From Methanofastidiosum sp. (GTDB lineage: Archaea; Methanobacteriota_B; Thermococci; Methanofastidiosales; Methanofastidiosaceae): a stretch of DNA of 59,448 bases. The first letter of the stretch is position 1; every line of letters begins with the position of its first letter. The notes under the pieces are model-generated. The model ran no database searches. It saw nothing but the letters and a program-made list of their open reading frames with translations, and was not told the DNA's origin. The translations under genes were made by a program, and so were the position numbers. The stretch covers positions 1-59,448 of the forward strand of contig DAOSDU010000010.1 of the NCBI GenBank assembly GCA_035362715.1, given 5' to 3'. Below, piece after piece: positions 41,262 to 49,101 of this stretch.

Positions 41262-41336
41262 TGCCCCGTACGGGATTTGAACCCGTGCCACGGCCTCGAA
41301 AGGGCCGCATTCTTGACCGGACTAGACTAACGGGGC
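41262..41336 (-). tRNA. tRNA-Glu (anticodon TTC)
   Basis: A 75-base tRNA on the minus strand. The acceptor stem pairs GCCCCGT (41336-41330) with ACGGGGC (41269-41263), discriminator A at 41262. The anticodon stem CGGCC/GGCCG encloses loop CTTTCGA, giving anticodon TTC. The T arm is GCACGGGTTCAAATCCCGT-like. No intron and no encoded CCA. It lies just downstream of the metal cluster, pointing the same way. Confidence 0.96.
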
Positions 41337-41379
41337 TTAACAAACCATTTTTATAAATACTTATAAAACTTTTGGTTAT

Positions 41380-41523
41380 TTAATTCAAGTATTTTTCTGG
41401 ATTCAGATCAAAACTCTTCTTGCACCCGGGGGCACAAAAGTAATATGTTTTGCCTTTATAGTCACTCTTAAACTTCGCAGTTTTTTCATCAACTGTCATT
41501 TTACAAACTGGATCAATAGCCAA
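41380..41523 (-). CDS. YHS-domain metal-binding mini-protein
   Basis: A 47-residue protein consisting only of a YHS domain. It starts with TTG 41523, preceded by GGAGGG overlapping the end of copA. Motifs are DPVCKMTVDEKTA at residues 4-16 and YYFCAPGCKKSF at 27-38, giving three cysteines in the usual YHS spacing, and ending NPEKYLN. YHS domains occur fused to or beside copper and silver P-type ATPases and are thought to bind metal. Lying 12 bases after copA, it is almost surely cotranslated with it. Confidence 0.85.
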   Translation of the reverse strand: MAIDPVCKMTVDEKTAKFKSDYKGKTYYFCAPGCKKSFDLNPEKYLN

Positions 41524-41535
41524 AATATCCCTCCT

Positions 41536-43956
41536 CTAATTTTTTCCTGGATTAAATCTTTTTAGCATGAGTGAAAGTGTTACAACTGTAACAGAACTCA
41601 TAGCCATAGCAAAACCTGCAAACTCAGGCCTTAAAGTAATCCCAAAAGTTGGGTACAAAATACCTGCTGCAACGGGTATGAGCGCAGTATTATAAGCAAA
41701 TGCCCAAAAAAGATTCTGTTTAATCCTTTGCATAACTTTCCTACTTAACTTAATGGCAGACACAACATCTCTTATATCATTCTTAACTAGAACTATATCT
41801 CCACTTTCTATTGCAACATCAGTTCCGCTGCCAATTGCTATACCTACATCTGCTTGAGCTAGAGCGGGCGCATCATTTATGCCATCTCCAACAAAGGCTA
41901 CAATTTCCCCATTATTTTGGAGCCTTTTGACTTCTTTGGCCTTATCTTCTGGAAGGACTTCTGCAAGTATGTTCTTTATTGACAAAACTTTGCCTATTGC
42001 AGAAGCAGTACGTTTGTTGTCTCCTGTAATCATGTACACCTTAATTCCAGAATCCATCAGTTTTTTAATAGACTCCTTAGAAGTTTCCTTTAGAGTGTCT
42101 GCAATTCCAATTACCCCTGAAAGCTTGTTTTCAATTGATATTAAAACTGCGGTCTTCCCTTCATTTTCAAGCTTTGTTATTTGTTCTTCAATTTCATTTA
42201 TAATTGAAATTTTCTTCTCATTGAAAAGAGTTCTATTTCCAATTATTACTTCTTTTCCCGAAACAGTTGCCTTTACTCCTTTTCCTCCGAAGGTATCAAA
42301 ATTTTTACTTCCTGATAGCCCAATACCGTTTTCTTCAGCTCTTTTGACTATTGCATTTGCTAAAGGATGGTCTGAATTTTTTTCTACACTTGCAGTTATC
42401 CTGAGAAGTTGATCTTTGTCTATACCAAATGCGAGTATATCTGTGACATCTGGCTTACCTTTGGTTAAAGTTCCAGTTTTATCAAACAAGACTGCAGTTA
42501 ACTTCTCTGAAAGCTGCAAAGCATCTCCATTTTTAATTAGAATTCCTAAATCTGCTCCTTTTCCAATGCCGACTGTAATTGCAGTTGGAGTTGCAAGCCC
42601 AAGAGCACAGGGGCATGCGATAACAAGAATTGAAATTAAACTTGTTATTGCAAATAAGAATGTACTGTTAAAGATATAATACCAGCTTACAAAAGATATT
42701 GCAGCAATTGCTAAAACTGTAGGTATAAAGTAACTTACAGCCTTATCTGCAATTTTTTGTATTTCGGGTTTGGACCCTTGAGCTTCTTCTACTAGCTTTA
42801 TTATCTGAGAAAGCACCGTATCCTTCCCGACCTTTGTGGCCCTAAAATTTAGAATACTATTCTTATTTATAGTTGCGCCAATTAGTTTACTTCCCTTTTC
42901 CTTGAAAACAGGGATAGGCTCTCCAGATATCATTGATTCATCAACATAGCTTTGTCCGGAAATAGTCTCTCCATCAACAGGAATTTTTTCTCCAGGTTTT
43001 ACTATAACTATATCCCCAACAATAACATCTTCTATTGAAATATCTACTTCTTTCCCATCTCGAATAACTGTAGCACTCTTTGCCTGTAGTCCCATCAATC
43101 TTTTTATAGATTCAGAAGTCTTTCCTTTTGCCCTCTCTTCAAGAAATCTGCCTAAGGTTAAAAATGTAGCAAGCATCACAGCAGCTTCATAGAACATGAA
43201 CTCACTGCCCAATAAAACATTGAAAGTACCAAGAATACTTGAAAAAAAGGCAACTCCAATACCCATAGAGTACATAACGTCCATGTTCAGGTTCCTATTC
43301 TTAAGTGACCTGTAAGCCGCATTAAATATGGGGTAACTTAAGTATATGAAAGCTGGCAGGGCTATTAAAAACATTAGAAATGACATTGATATGCCATGCG
43401 GTAGCATAACCATTGGGGCGTACATTAATCCCATCAATATAGCAGAGACTACTGCACCAACAATTATCCTGTGTTTCTTATTTTTCTGATTTTCTTCTAG
43501 TTTAAGCTCCTCCAAGGCTTCGCCTTCAACTCCCAGATATTGATAGCCTGATTCTTCTATTGCTTTTTTCATATCGGATATTGAAACAACTTTGGGATTA
43601 AATGTCACATACACTTTCTCAGAGGATACATTCACGTTGACTTCCACAACACCGTCTAATCTTCCCAAAGCACTTTCAATTGAGTTGGCACACATAACAC
43701 ATGTCATTCCACCAACTTTTAGAATAGCTTTTTCATTTATCACATCGTAGCCCGCATCCTTTACAGCACTGTCAAGGTCATTAATCTTCAGTATTTTTGG
43801 GTCATATTCTACAGATGCTATTTCCCTTGCAAGATTAACTTCTGCCTTAGAAACTCCATCTAAATCTAGAAGAGATTTCTCTATAGTTGTCGCGCATGTC
43901 GCGCATGTCATGCCAGTTACTTTAATCTCTGCTTTTTTAGTTTCTTTCCCCAACAT
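41536..43956 (-). CDS. copA: Copper-translocating P1B-type ATPase CopA
   Basis: An 806-residue heavy-metal ATPase. Two N-terminal HMA metal-binding domains carry MTCATC (C18, C21) and MTCVMC (C86, C89). The membrane metal site is CPC at 448-450, the phosphorylation site is DKTGTLTK with D492, and the HP motif (SDHPLANAIV) follows. Late membrane residues YNTALIPVAAG fit the Cu(+)-type P1B-1 class, which exports monovalent copper. It is the central gene of a minus-strand metal cluster and is followed by the YHS mini-protein. Confidence 0.95.
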   Translation of the reverse strand: MLGKETKKAEIKVTGMTCATCATTIEKSLLDLDGVSKAEVNLAREIASVEYDPKILKINDLDSAVKDAGYDVINEKAILKVGGMTCVMCANSIESALGRLDGVVEVNVNVSSEKVYVTFNPKVVSISDMKKAIEESGYQYLGVEGEALEELKLEENQKNKKHRIIVGAVVSAILMGLMYAPMVMLPHGISMSFLMFLIALPAFIYLSYPIFNAAYRSLKNRNLNMDVMYSMGIGVAFFSSILGTFNVLLGSEFMFYEAAVMLATFLTLGRFLEERAKGKTSESIKRLMGLQAKSATVIRDGKEVDISIEDVIVGDIVIVKPGEKIPVDGETISGQSYVDESMISGEPIPVFKEKGSKLIGATINKNSILNFRATKVGKDTVLSQIIKLVEEAQGSKPEIQKIADKAVSYFIPTVLAIAAISFVSWYYIFNSTFLFAITSLISILVIACPCALGLATPTAITVGIGKGADLGILIKNGDALQLSEKLTAVLFDKTGTLTKGKPDVTDILAFGIDKDQLLRITASVEKNSDHPLANAIVKRAEENGIGLSGSKNFDTFGGKGVKATVSGKEVIIGNRTLFNEKKISIINEIEEQITKLENEGKTAVLISIENKLSGVIGIADTLKETSKESIKKLMDSGIKVYMITGDNKRTASAIGKVLSIKNILAEVLPEDKAKEVKRLQNNGEIVAFVGDGINDAPALAQADVGIAIGSGTDVAIESGDIVLVKNDIRDVVSAIKLSRKVMQRIKQNLFWAFAYNTALIPVAAGILYPTFGITLRPEFAGFAMAMSSVTVVTLSLMLKRFNPGKN

Positions 43957-44061
43957 TTTATTCCCTCGTAATACTTATCATTGTTAAAAGTATTTATATC
44001 TATTTAGTAATAATTATTTAGAGCGATACCTATTAATAATAAAGTAAAAAATTAAAATTTA

Positions 44062-44541
44062 TTAAAATCTCCACTTGCCGTTTTCTAAATTTTGTCTGCT
44101 AATTTTTAGATAATCGCCTTCTATTGTCGCAGGCAAGTATCCTGGCCAGCATCCACCGCTTGCTTTATTTTCTGTTCCGATTCCCCCTATGGCAAACTTT
44201 AGTCCACAATTGTTACAGACCATATCACTTCCTAATTGCCTATAGCCTTTCTTTTCTGGATAGCATACGTCACATGCGTCAAAAGCAACCTTTATTCTCC
44301 CATCAGATGCTTTAACGGCAAAGTACGAAATTGTTTTATTGTCAATTTCATATTTGTACCACTTGGCCTTTTCAGTTATTTCGGATAGAGGTATACTAAT
44401 TTGATTAATCTGTGTTTGTACGCTAGACTTACTATCGGTATTTGCACTAACCTCTTTTGCAGAATTACATCCAGAAAATAAAACTAGTGAAATAAAAAAG
44501 GATGTAATTATCAAAGATTTAAGCATAATTATTTTTTTCAT
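44062..44541 (-). CDS. DUF2318 lipoprotein (predicted metal or Fe-S binding)
   Basis: A protein of 159 residues if started at ATG 44541; the frame is open to ATG 44559. A lipoprotein signal ends in a LFSGC lipobox. The DUF2318 domain follows with CDVCYPEKKGYRQLG, then MVCNNCGLKFAIGGIG and SGGCWPGYLP, the typical CxxC...CxxC...GGC pattern. DUF2318 proteins are linked to iron or copper uptake and trafficking in bacteria and archaea. Here the context is copper export, so an external metal-binding or reducing role is inferred. Confidence 0.85.
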   Translation of the reverse strand: MKKIIMLKSLIITSFFISLVLFSGCNSAKEVSANTDSKSSVQTQINQISIPLSEITEKAKWYKYEIDNKTISYFAVKASDGRIKVAFDACDVCYPEKKGYRQLGSDMVCNNCGLKFAIGGIGTENKASGGCWPGYLPATIEGDYLKISRQNLENGKWRF

Positions 44542-44586
44542 ATATTCACCTTTTATCATATTACTGAATCTTTCAAAAAATTACTT

Positions 44587-45459
44587 TCACCTGCAGAATG
44601 CACATCCGGATGTCGAGTTGTTAGTTGAAGGGGTGATTGAGGAATTATCCTTCAAAGAGGTTTCGTTTAATACTGTCGCAGGATACTCTCTAAAAACTGC
44701 GAGATTCAATATTTCTATTTTAGTAGTTCTCCCAGAATCGTATTTAACAGCAAATGTATTCGGTGTGCTATATTTAACTTCTTGGACTCCGTTGATACTC
44801 TTTAGTTCCTCCGATATCAAGGGAGCATGACCTGAACATGGTATATTAACTTTTAAAGTGATGAATTCAACTGTGCCTACTGTTGTCTGATCTCGTCCAG
44901 TTGAAGCAGAAACATTTGCAAGCATCGGGAAAACTATCAAAAATAATGTCAAATTTATTCCAACTGTTGAACCATATGTTATTGAAACATACTTCCATTT
45001 TCTCTTTAATCCATTCATAGATAGAAGTTCGTTATTTTTCAAGTATAGTACTACTGAAATAGTTGCAAATCCAAGAGATAGTGCAACAAGCCCGTAGAAA
45101 AAGTATCTGCTCATTAAAAGAGGTCTAAAAAACTGCATGAGTAAAGATACACCAAGTACTGATCCAACAATGAATCCTATGCAACCAATGTGAGGAATAA
45201 TTCCATAAACCAGAGCTTTTAGAATATTATTTGATTTCTTTTTTTTAGAATTTAGTCCAGTCGAATAACCTAGATTTTCTATCTCAATTTGAATTTTTTC
45301 TAAAGTTATGATGTCTGAATTAAACTCTATAATGGCATTATTGTCCAACAGATTGACTTTAACACTTTTTACCCCTTTTAGCGATGATACTTTGTCTTTA
45401 ATAGAGTGTACACAGCTTTTACAATGCATCTCTTCTATTTTTATTGTTGTTTTTTCCAT
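44587..45459 (-). CDS. HMA-domain membrane protein with a C-terminal HMA-like domain
   Basis: A 290-residue protein. Residues 1-70 form an HMA metal-binding domain with MHCKSC (C13, C16). A block of about four membrane helices (80-185) starts with IIPHIGCIGF, where H90 and C93 lie in or near the membrane. After a Ser/Thr-rich linker, residues 195-262 look like a second HMA-type fold, with CSGH (C208, H211) replacing CxxC. It ends in a flexible tail and a CAFC pair (C286, C289). I do not know a named family for the whole protein. A metal transporter or membrane metal relay is likely from the residues and neighbours. Confidence 0.75.
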   Translation of the reverse strand: MEKTTIKIEEMHCKSCVHSIKDKVSSLKGVKSVKVNLLDNNAIIEFNSDIITLEKIQIEIENLGYSTGLNSKKKKSNNILKALVYGIIPHIGCIGFIVGSVLGVSLLMQFFRPLLMSRYFFYGLVALSLGFATISVVLYLKNNELLSMNGLKRKWKYVSITYGSTVGINLTLFLIVFPMLANVSASTGRDQTTVGTVEFITLKVNIPCSGHAPLISEELKSINGVQEVKYSTPNTFAVKYDSGRTTKIEILNLAVFREYPATVLNETSLKDNSSITPSTNNSTSGCAFCR

Positions 45460-45526
45460 AGCTTTACCTCCTATTGATTTTAGCTATAGAAAAAATTGTA
45501 ATGAAACTCTTTATTAGGCATTGTTT

Positions 45527-45543
45527 GAAACTAGTTTCGGATA
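45527..45543. promoter_or_regulatory. Palindromic element GAAACTAGTTTC with flanking repeat (possible metal-regulon operator)
   Basis: A perfect 12-base palindrome GAAACTAGTTTC at 45527-45538 extends into TAGTTTCGGATA (45532-45543), with two more GTTTC elements up to about 45556. It lies between the membrane regulator's stop and the start of the HMA-membrane gene, in the likely promoter region. The 12-mer TATCCGAAACTA (its reverse strand) also occurs at 15440-15451. Confidence 0.5.
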
Positions 45544-45546
45544 GTT

Positions 45547-46038
45547 TCAGTGTTTCAATATAACAACGTTAGTCATGCCACGTCTTCTTCGCTCTATTAT
45601 TCCTCTTCCTTCCAGTTTGTCTAAAATTCTAGTTACTTTTACCTTGTTAAAGTTTGTTTCGTCTGTAAGGCCAGATTGGAAAATAGTGCCGTTTGCATCT
45701 ATAATCCTTTCTAATACTGTTTTTTCCTCATCATTTAAGGTTTTCATGATTTTTTCATAAGCTTCTTTTTTAATGGATGCATCCTTTATTTCTCCTTTAG
45801 CCGGGTTTCTTTCTTCTTTTCCAAAAAAGATAAGATAGATCCCTATTATAACTACAAAGCTCATTATAGCGATGCTGACATTGGTCTGAAAATCAATTGT
45901 TCCCCACATAGGACATGATGACCCGTGTTCACATGACGTATTTACTATTTCTGTCATCGCTCGGTTAAAGGAGAAAATAATAAATCCCATTAATAGAGCC
46001 ACAAAAATTATCAGAACGCCTACTATTCTATTTCTCAT
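45547..46038 (-). CDS. Membrane-anchored winged-helix transcriptional regulator with Cys/His external loop
   Basis: A 163-residue protein starting at ATG 46038 (frame open to 46092). Two membrane helices (about 5-25 and 53-72) flank an external loop with TSCEHGSSCPMW (C36, H38, C42, M44). The cytoplasmic part (90-163) is a winged helix: KTVLERIIDANGTIFQSGLT, a recognition helix NFNKVKVTRILDKLE and wing GIIERRRRGMTNVVIL. It resembles the COG2512 membrane-associated regulators of archaea. The loop residues are good ligands for soft metals such as Cu(I), so it may sense external metal directly. It sits inside the metal cluster and likely controls it. Confidence 0.8.
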   Translation of the reverse strand: MRNRIVGVLIIFVALLMGFIIFSFNRAMTEIVNTSCEHGSSCPMWGTIDFQTNVSIAIMSFVVIIGIYLIFFGKEERNPAKGEIKDASIKKEAYEKIMKTLNDEEKTVLERIIDANGTIFQSGLTDETNFNKVKVTRILDKLEGRGIIERRRRGMTNVVILKH

Positions 46039-46131
46039 ACTACTGATGAATAAAATTAGATTATAAATATAATTACAATTAAAAATTACCAAAAACAGCG
46101 AAAGGCATATATAGAATAAAAAAGAAAAAAT

Positions 46132-46170
46132 GTCGAGGGAGAACTTAGAGTCTCCAATGGAATTTTCGAC
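46132..46170 (+). other. Nested inverted repeat between the regulator and the Cys/Tyr-rich gene
   Basis: GTCGA (46132-46136) pairs with TCGAC (46166-46170) and, inside, GGAGA (46138-46142) pairs with TCTCC (46151-46155). A TATA-like ATATATAG (about 46107-46114) lies 20-25 bases before it on the plus strand. This may be a small RNA, a 3' hairpin of the Cys/Tyr-rich gene's transcript on the minus strand, or chance. Confidence 0.25.
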
Positions 46171-46195
46171 TCATAAGATTCTTCCTCAAATTATT

Positions 46196-46693
46196 TTAAC
46201 AGTTTGTGCAACTACTGGTGTAACAGCACGAGCATGAACTTGGGCAGTACCAGTCATAGTAGCAGTATCCATTACATGTGCAGTTATACTTGTAGTATCC
46301 ACATGAACAATATGAAGTATATGTTGTAATCTTGGGAGTTTTATGCTCACAGTTGTAAAGCTGATCCTCTAACGATTTCACCCGAGTTTCATAGTTGTCA
46401 ACAACCTTTTGTTTCAAATCAACGTTTCTTTGGGCAGAATCGTACTGAGATTTAAGAGATCTAACCTCCGACTCAAGGTCTGTTATTTTCTTATTTTTAT
46501 CTGATAGCTGTGATTCTAACAAAGATATTTTATTATCAAGTCCAATCTTCTCAGTAAGCAAAACATTGTACTGAGTTCCTTGTCCCGTGTCTGAAAGTGA
46601 ACGATACAAGAAAAAGAAGTTTCCTATTATTGATACTAATAAAAGCACTGCAAGTACTGCAGATAAAACTTTCAATCCATCGCCATTACTCAT
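46196..46693 (-). CDS. Membrane-anchored coiled-coil protein with a Cys/Tyr-rich tail
   Basis: A 165-residue protein in three parts. Residues 9-31 are a membrane helix. Residues 45-113 are a long coiled coil with heptad-spaced leucines (KISLLESQLSDKNKKITDLE). Residues 120-165 are a tail extremely rich in Cys and Tyr: eleven cysteines between 129 and 165 (129, 131, 138, 140, 144, 150, 154, 156, 157, 162, 165), plus C115, and ten tyrosines from 125. I recognise no family. The tail resembles metallothionein-like clusters in composition only. At the upstream end of the copper cluster, a metal-sequestering or surface-anchoring role is inferred. GGAGG-type ribosome binding site precedes the ATG. 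Confidence 0.78.
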   Translation of the reverse strand: MSNGDGLKVLSAVLAVLLLVSIIGNFFFLYRSLSDTGQGTQYNVLLTEKIGLDNKISLLESQLSDKNKKITDLESEVRSLKSQYDSAQRNVDLKQKVVDNYETRVKSLEDQLYNCEHKTPKITTYTSYCSCGYYKYNCTCNGYCYYDWYCPSSCSCCYTSSCTNC

Positions 46694-46842
46694 AGCATAC
46701 CTCCTTGTTATAATTTAATTATTACACTATAAATAAAGATGAAACAATATATAAAAGTTTAGATGAAATAATAGTAAAACCGTTTCATATTTTGAAAAAG
46801 TCAAATCAAAACTTTTAAAAGCATAATTTTTAATCATTTCTT
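46694..46842. promoter_or_regulatory. Divergent promoter region with ATGAAAC inverted repeat
   Basis: This 149-base region separates the Cys/Tyr-rich gene (minus) from wecB (plus). It holds an inverted pair ATGAAAC (46739-46745) and GTTTCAT (46782-46788), and a direct pair GATGAAACAAT/GATGAAATAAT. The GAAAC core recalls the palindrome at 45527. TATA-like boxes are present for both directions (TATATAAAAG about 46748-46757; CTTTTAAAAG about 46811). Confidence 0.4.
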
Positions 46843-47931
46843 ATGAAAATACTCTCAATAGTGGGTGCAAGACCTAACTTCATGAAAATAAAGCCCATTT
46901 ATGAAGAGCTTAAAAAAAGAAAAATAGATCAGGCCCTCGTGCATACAGGTCAACACTATGATGAGAACATGAACAGGGTTTTTTTTGAAGATTTAGAACT
47001 GCCAAAACCTGATGTTTTTCTAGGTATAGGTTCTGGAACGCATGGAGTTCAGACAGGCACTATGATGTCACGAATAGAGGAAGTATTACGTCTAGAAAAG
47101 CCTGATTTGACAGTTGTTGTAGGGGATGTAAATTCTACACTTGCCGGTGCGATATCTTCTATTAAAATGCAGATTCCTGTGGCTCATGTGGAATCTGGAT
47201 ATCGTTCATTTGATATGAGGATGCCGGAAGAAATTAACCGGATACTTGTTGACAGAATATCTCAGTTTTTATTCGCACCCACAGAAGATGCAGTAAATAA
47301 TTTGATATCTGAAGGGGCAGATAAAAAAAGGATATTTTTCGTTGGAAATGTAATGGTTGAGACATTGTTATCCCATCTCCAAAAATCAAAAAAATCCAAT
47401 ATTCTAAAGAATTTATCTTTAGAATCTGAAACTTATGGGCTAATGACTATTCATAGGGCTGAAAATACAGCCGATCCCGAAAAACTTATTGAATTATTCG
47501 CTTCTTTAGCTAAGATTGGCCATAAGATTATTGTTCCCCTCCACCCACGAACAAAAAAAGTTTTGGAAGAACTTGGGCATCTAAAGAAACTTGGAGCAAA
47601 TATAGAAATAATTGAGCCGCTAGGTTATCTTGACTTTTTATGGTTGATGTCGAACTCAAAATTTGTGATGACTGATTCTGGAGGAATTCAAGAAGAGGCC
47701 TTAATGCTGGATATACCTTGCATTACCCTTAGGGAAAATACTGAAAGAATAGTTACTCTAAAAAATGGTGCAAATATCCTTGTCGGAACAGATACATTAA
47801 AATTAACTTCTGCGTTACAAGAAATCCCAAAAAGAAAGAAAATATATCCAAAACCTCCGCTATGGGACGATAAAGTTTCAAAAAGAATTGCCGATTCAAT
47901 ACTTGCTAATCCTGAACTTTTCGCCCTTTAA
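46843..47931 (+). CDS. wecB: UDP-N-acetylglucosamine 2-epimerase (non-hydrolysing)
   Basis: A 362-residue GT-B-fold enzyme. Motifs include SIVGARPNFMKIKPIYEELK, VHTGQHYDENMNRVFFEDLE, VAHVESGYRSFDMRMPEEIN and, near the end, VMTDSGGIQEEALMLDIPCI, all typical of WecB/MnaA. It converts UDP-GlcNAc to UDP-ManNAc, a precursor for surface glycans and, in some methanogens, glycoprotein sugars. It is the first of a group of plus-strand genes, followed by membrane proteins. A UDP-ManNAc dehydrogenase (wecC) is not present nearby. Confidence 0.93.
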   Translation: MKILSIVGARPNFMKIKPIYEELKKRKIDQALVHTGQHYDENMNRVFFEDLELPKPDVFLGIGSGTHGVQTGTMMSRIEEVLRLEKPDLTVVVGDVNSTLAGAISSIKMQIPVAHVESGYRSFDMRMPEEINRILVDRISQFLFAPTEDAVNNLISEGADKKRIFFVGNVMVETLLSHLQKSKKSNILKNLSLESETYGLMTIHRAENTADPEKLIELFASLAKIGHKIIVPLHPRTKKVLEELGHLKKLGANIEIIEPLGYLDFLWLMSNSKFVMTDSGGIQEEALMLDIPCITLRENTERIVTLKNGANILVGTDTLKLTSALQEIPKRKKIYPKPPLWDDKVSKRIADSILANPELFAL

Positions 47932-47976
47932 ATTTATATACCCCTATACTATTTATAATTAAAAAGAGACGATGCT

Positions 47977-49101
47977 ATGGAAGAAATAGAGTATAAAATT
48001 GCAATTGCCTCAATATTCACATTCTTTCTTATAATTGCAGCACTTACTCTTTTTCCTCTTGTAGATGCGCTAATTGTAACATTTGTACTAGTTTACCTTA
48101 TGAGGCCAATTAACATTGTATTGATTAAATACATGAGCAAAACATATGCAGCAATACTTTCGGCCATAATAATCATAATACCTACTTTTTTACTTTTCTT
48201 TTATCTTGCAGCTGCAACTATCAATTATGTTATCAAAGAAAAAATTTTTGAGAAATTAATGATGATATTTAATGACCTGGATACCTATTCCAAGAATTTA
48301 TTCATCTCATTTCTTAACTACTATGGCATAGAATATTCAAATGACCTTGACAAGATTGCAAATATATTAACTGCAAAATTACATGAACTAATATCTTATA
48401 TCTCTGAAGAAATAATTGACCTTACAATTCATATACCTGAATTTGCAATGAAACTTTTGCTTGCATCAATACTTGCATTGTACCTATTAAAAGAAGGCGG
48501 AACTATTAAAAATACATTTGTTACTTTGTTACCCGAAAATAAAAAGAAGACAATCTCATCCCTTCTCCACGGGATTGACATTGTTTTTGAAAGTATTATC
48601 CTCGTTAATATTTTAAAAGCAATTTTCACTACAATAATTAGTTACTTTATCTTTTTAATATTTGGAATACCTTACCCCTTACTTCTGGCCATCATGTCTG
48701 GTTTTATGGATTTTGCGCCAATATTGGGCCCTTGGATGTTATTTTCAGGAATTGCTGTCGTCTACATAATGAAAGGGCAGGCAATGACCGGAATTTATGT
48801 TTTTATCCTAGGTCAGGTATTAGTAACTATAATACCTGAACTTTACATCAAGCCAAAACTTGCAGGAAAATACGCCAAAATACATCCAATGATATTTTTA
48901 TTTGGATTCTTTGGAGGACTTTTAGCCTTTGGAGCAATAGGAATCTTTGTAGGCCCAATAGCAATTGGAATTGTGATGGTATTCATTAAATACTATCTGT
49001 TGGGCAAAGAAATCGAAAGGAAAAATTCTTTTGTTGATAAAGTGCTAACCCAAGTAGACAAGATGATAAAGTTTGAGGGAACTAAAAATGGTAAACTATA
49101 A
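47977..49101 (+). CDS. AI-2E family (PerM-like) membrane protein
   Basis: A 374-residue membrane protein with seven to eight helices. The family features are an N-terminal pair of helices (LYTLFPLVDALIV-like region), a large soluble stretch (residues ~85-150) and the C-terminal signature SGFMDFAPILGPWMLFSGIA and PELYIKPKLAGKYAKIHPM. Members transport autoinducer-2, sodium/proton or unknown solutes; the substrate here is unknown. Its end overlaps the next membrane-protein gene by 14 bases. Confidence 0.88.
   Translation: MEEIEYKIAIASIFTFFLIIAALTLFPLVDALIVTFVLVYLMRPINIVLIKYMSKTYAAILSAIIIIIPTFLLFFYLAAATINYVIKEKIFEKLMMIFNDLDTYSKNLFISFLNYYGIEYSNDLDKIANILTAKLHELISYISEEIIDLTIHIPEFAMKLLLASILALYLLKEGGTIKNTFVTLLPENKKKTISSLLHGIDIVFESIILVNILKAIFTTIISYFIFLIFGIPYPLLLAIMSGFMDFAPILGPWMLFSGIAVVYIMKGQAMTGIYVFILGQVLVTIIPELYIKPKLAGKYAKIHPMIFLFGFFGGLLAFGAIGIFVGPIAIGIVMVFIKYYLLGKEIERKNSFVDKVLTQVDKMIKFEGTKNGKL

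Noticed and set aside
41230..41262. Sequence resembling a tRNA T arm (GGGGGATTTCAACTGC) next to tRNA-Glu
   Set aside because: No acceptor or anticodon arm can be built around it; the pairing is only CAGC/GCTG.
41879..42412. A 177-residue plus-strand reading frame inside copA
   Set aside because: It is antisense to conserved ATPase motifs, has no ribosome binding site and a composition typical of a shadow frame.
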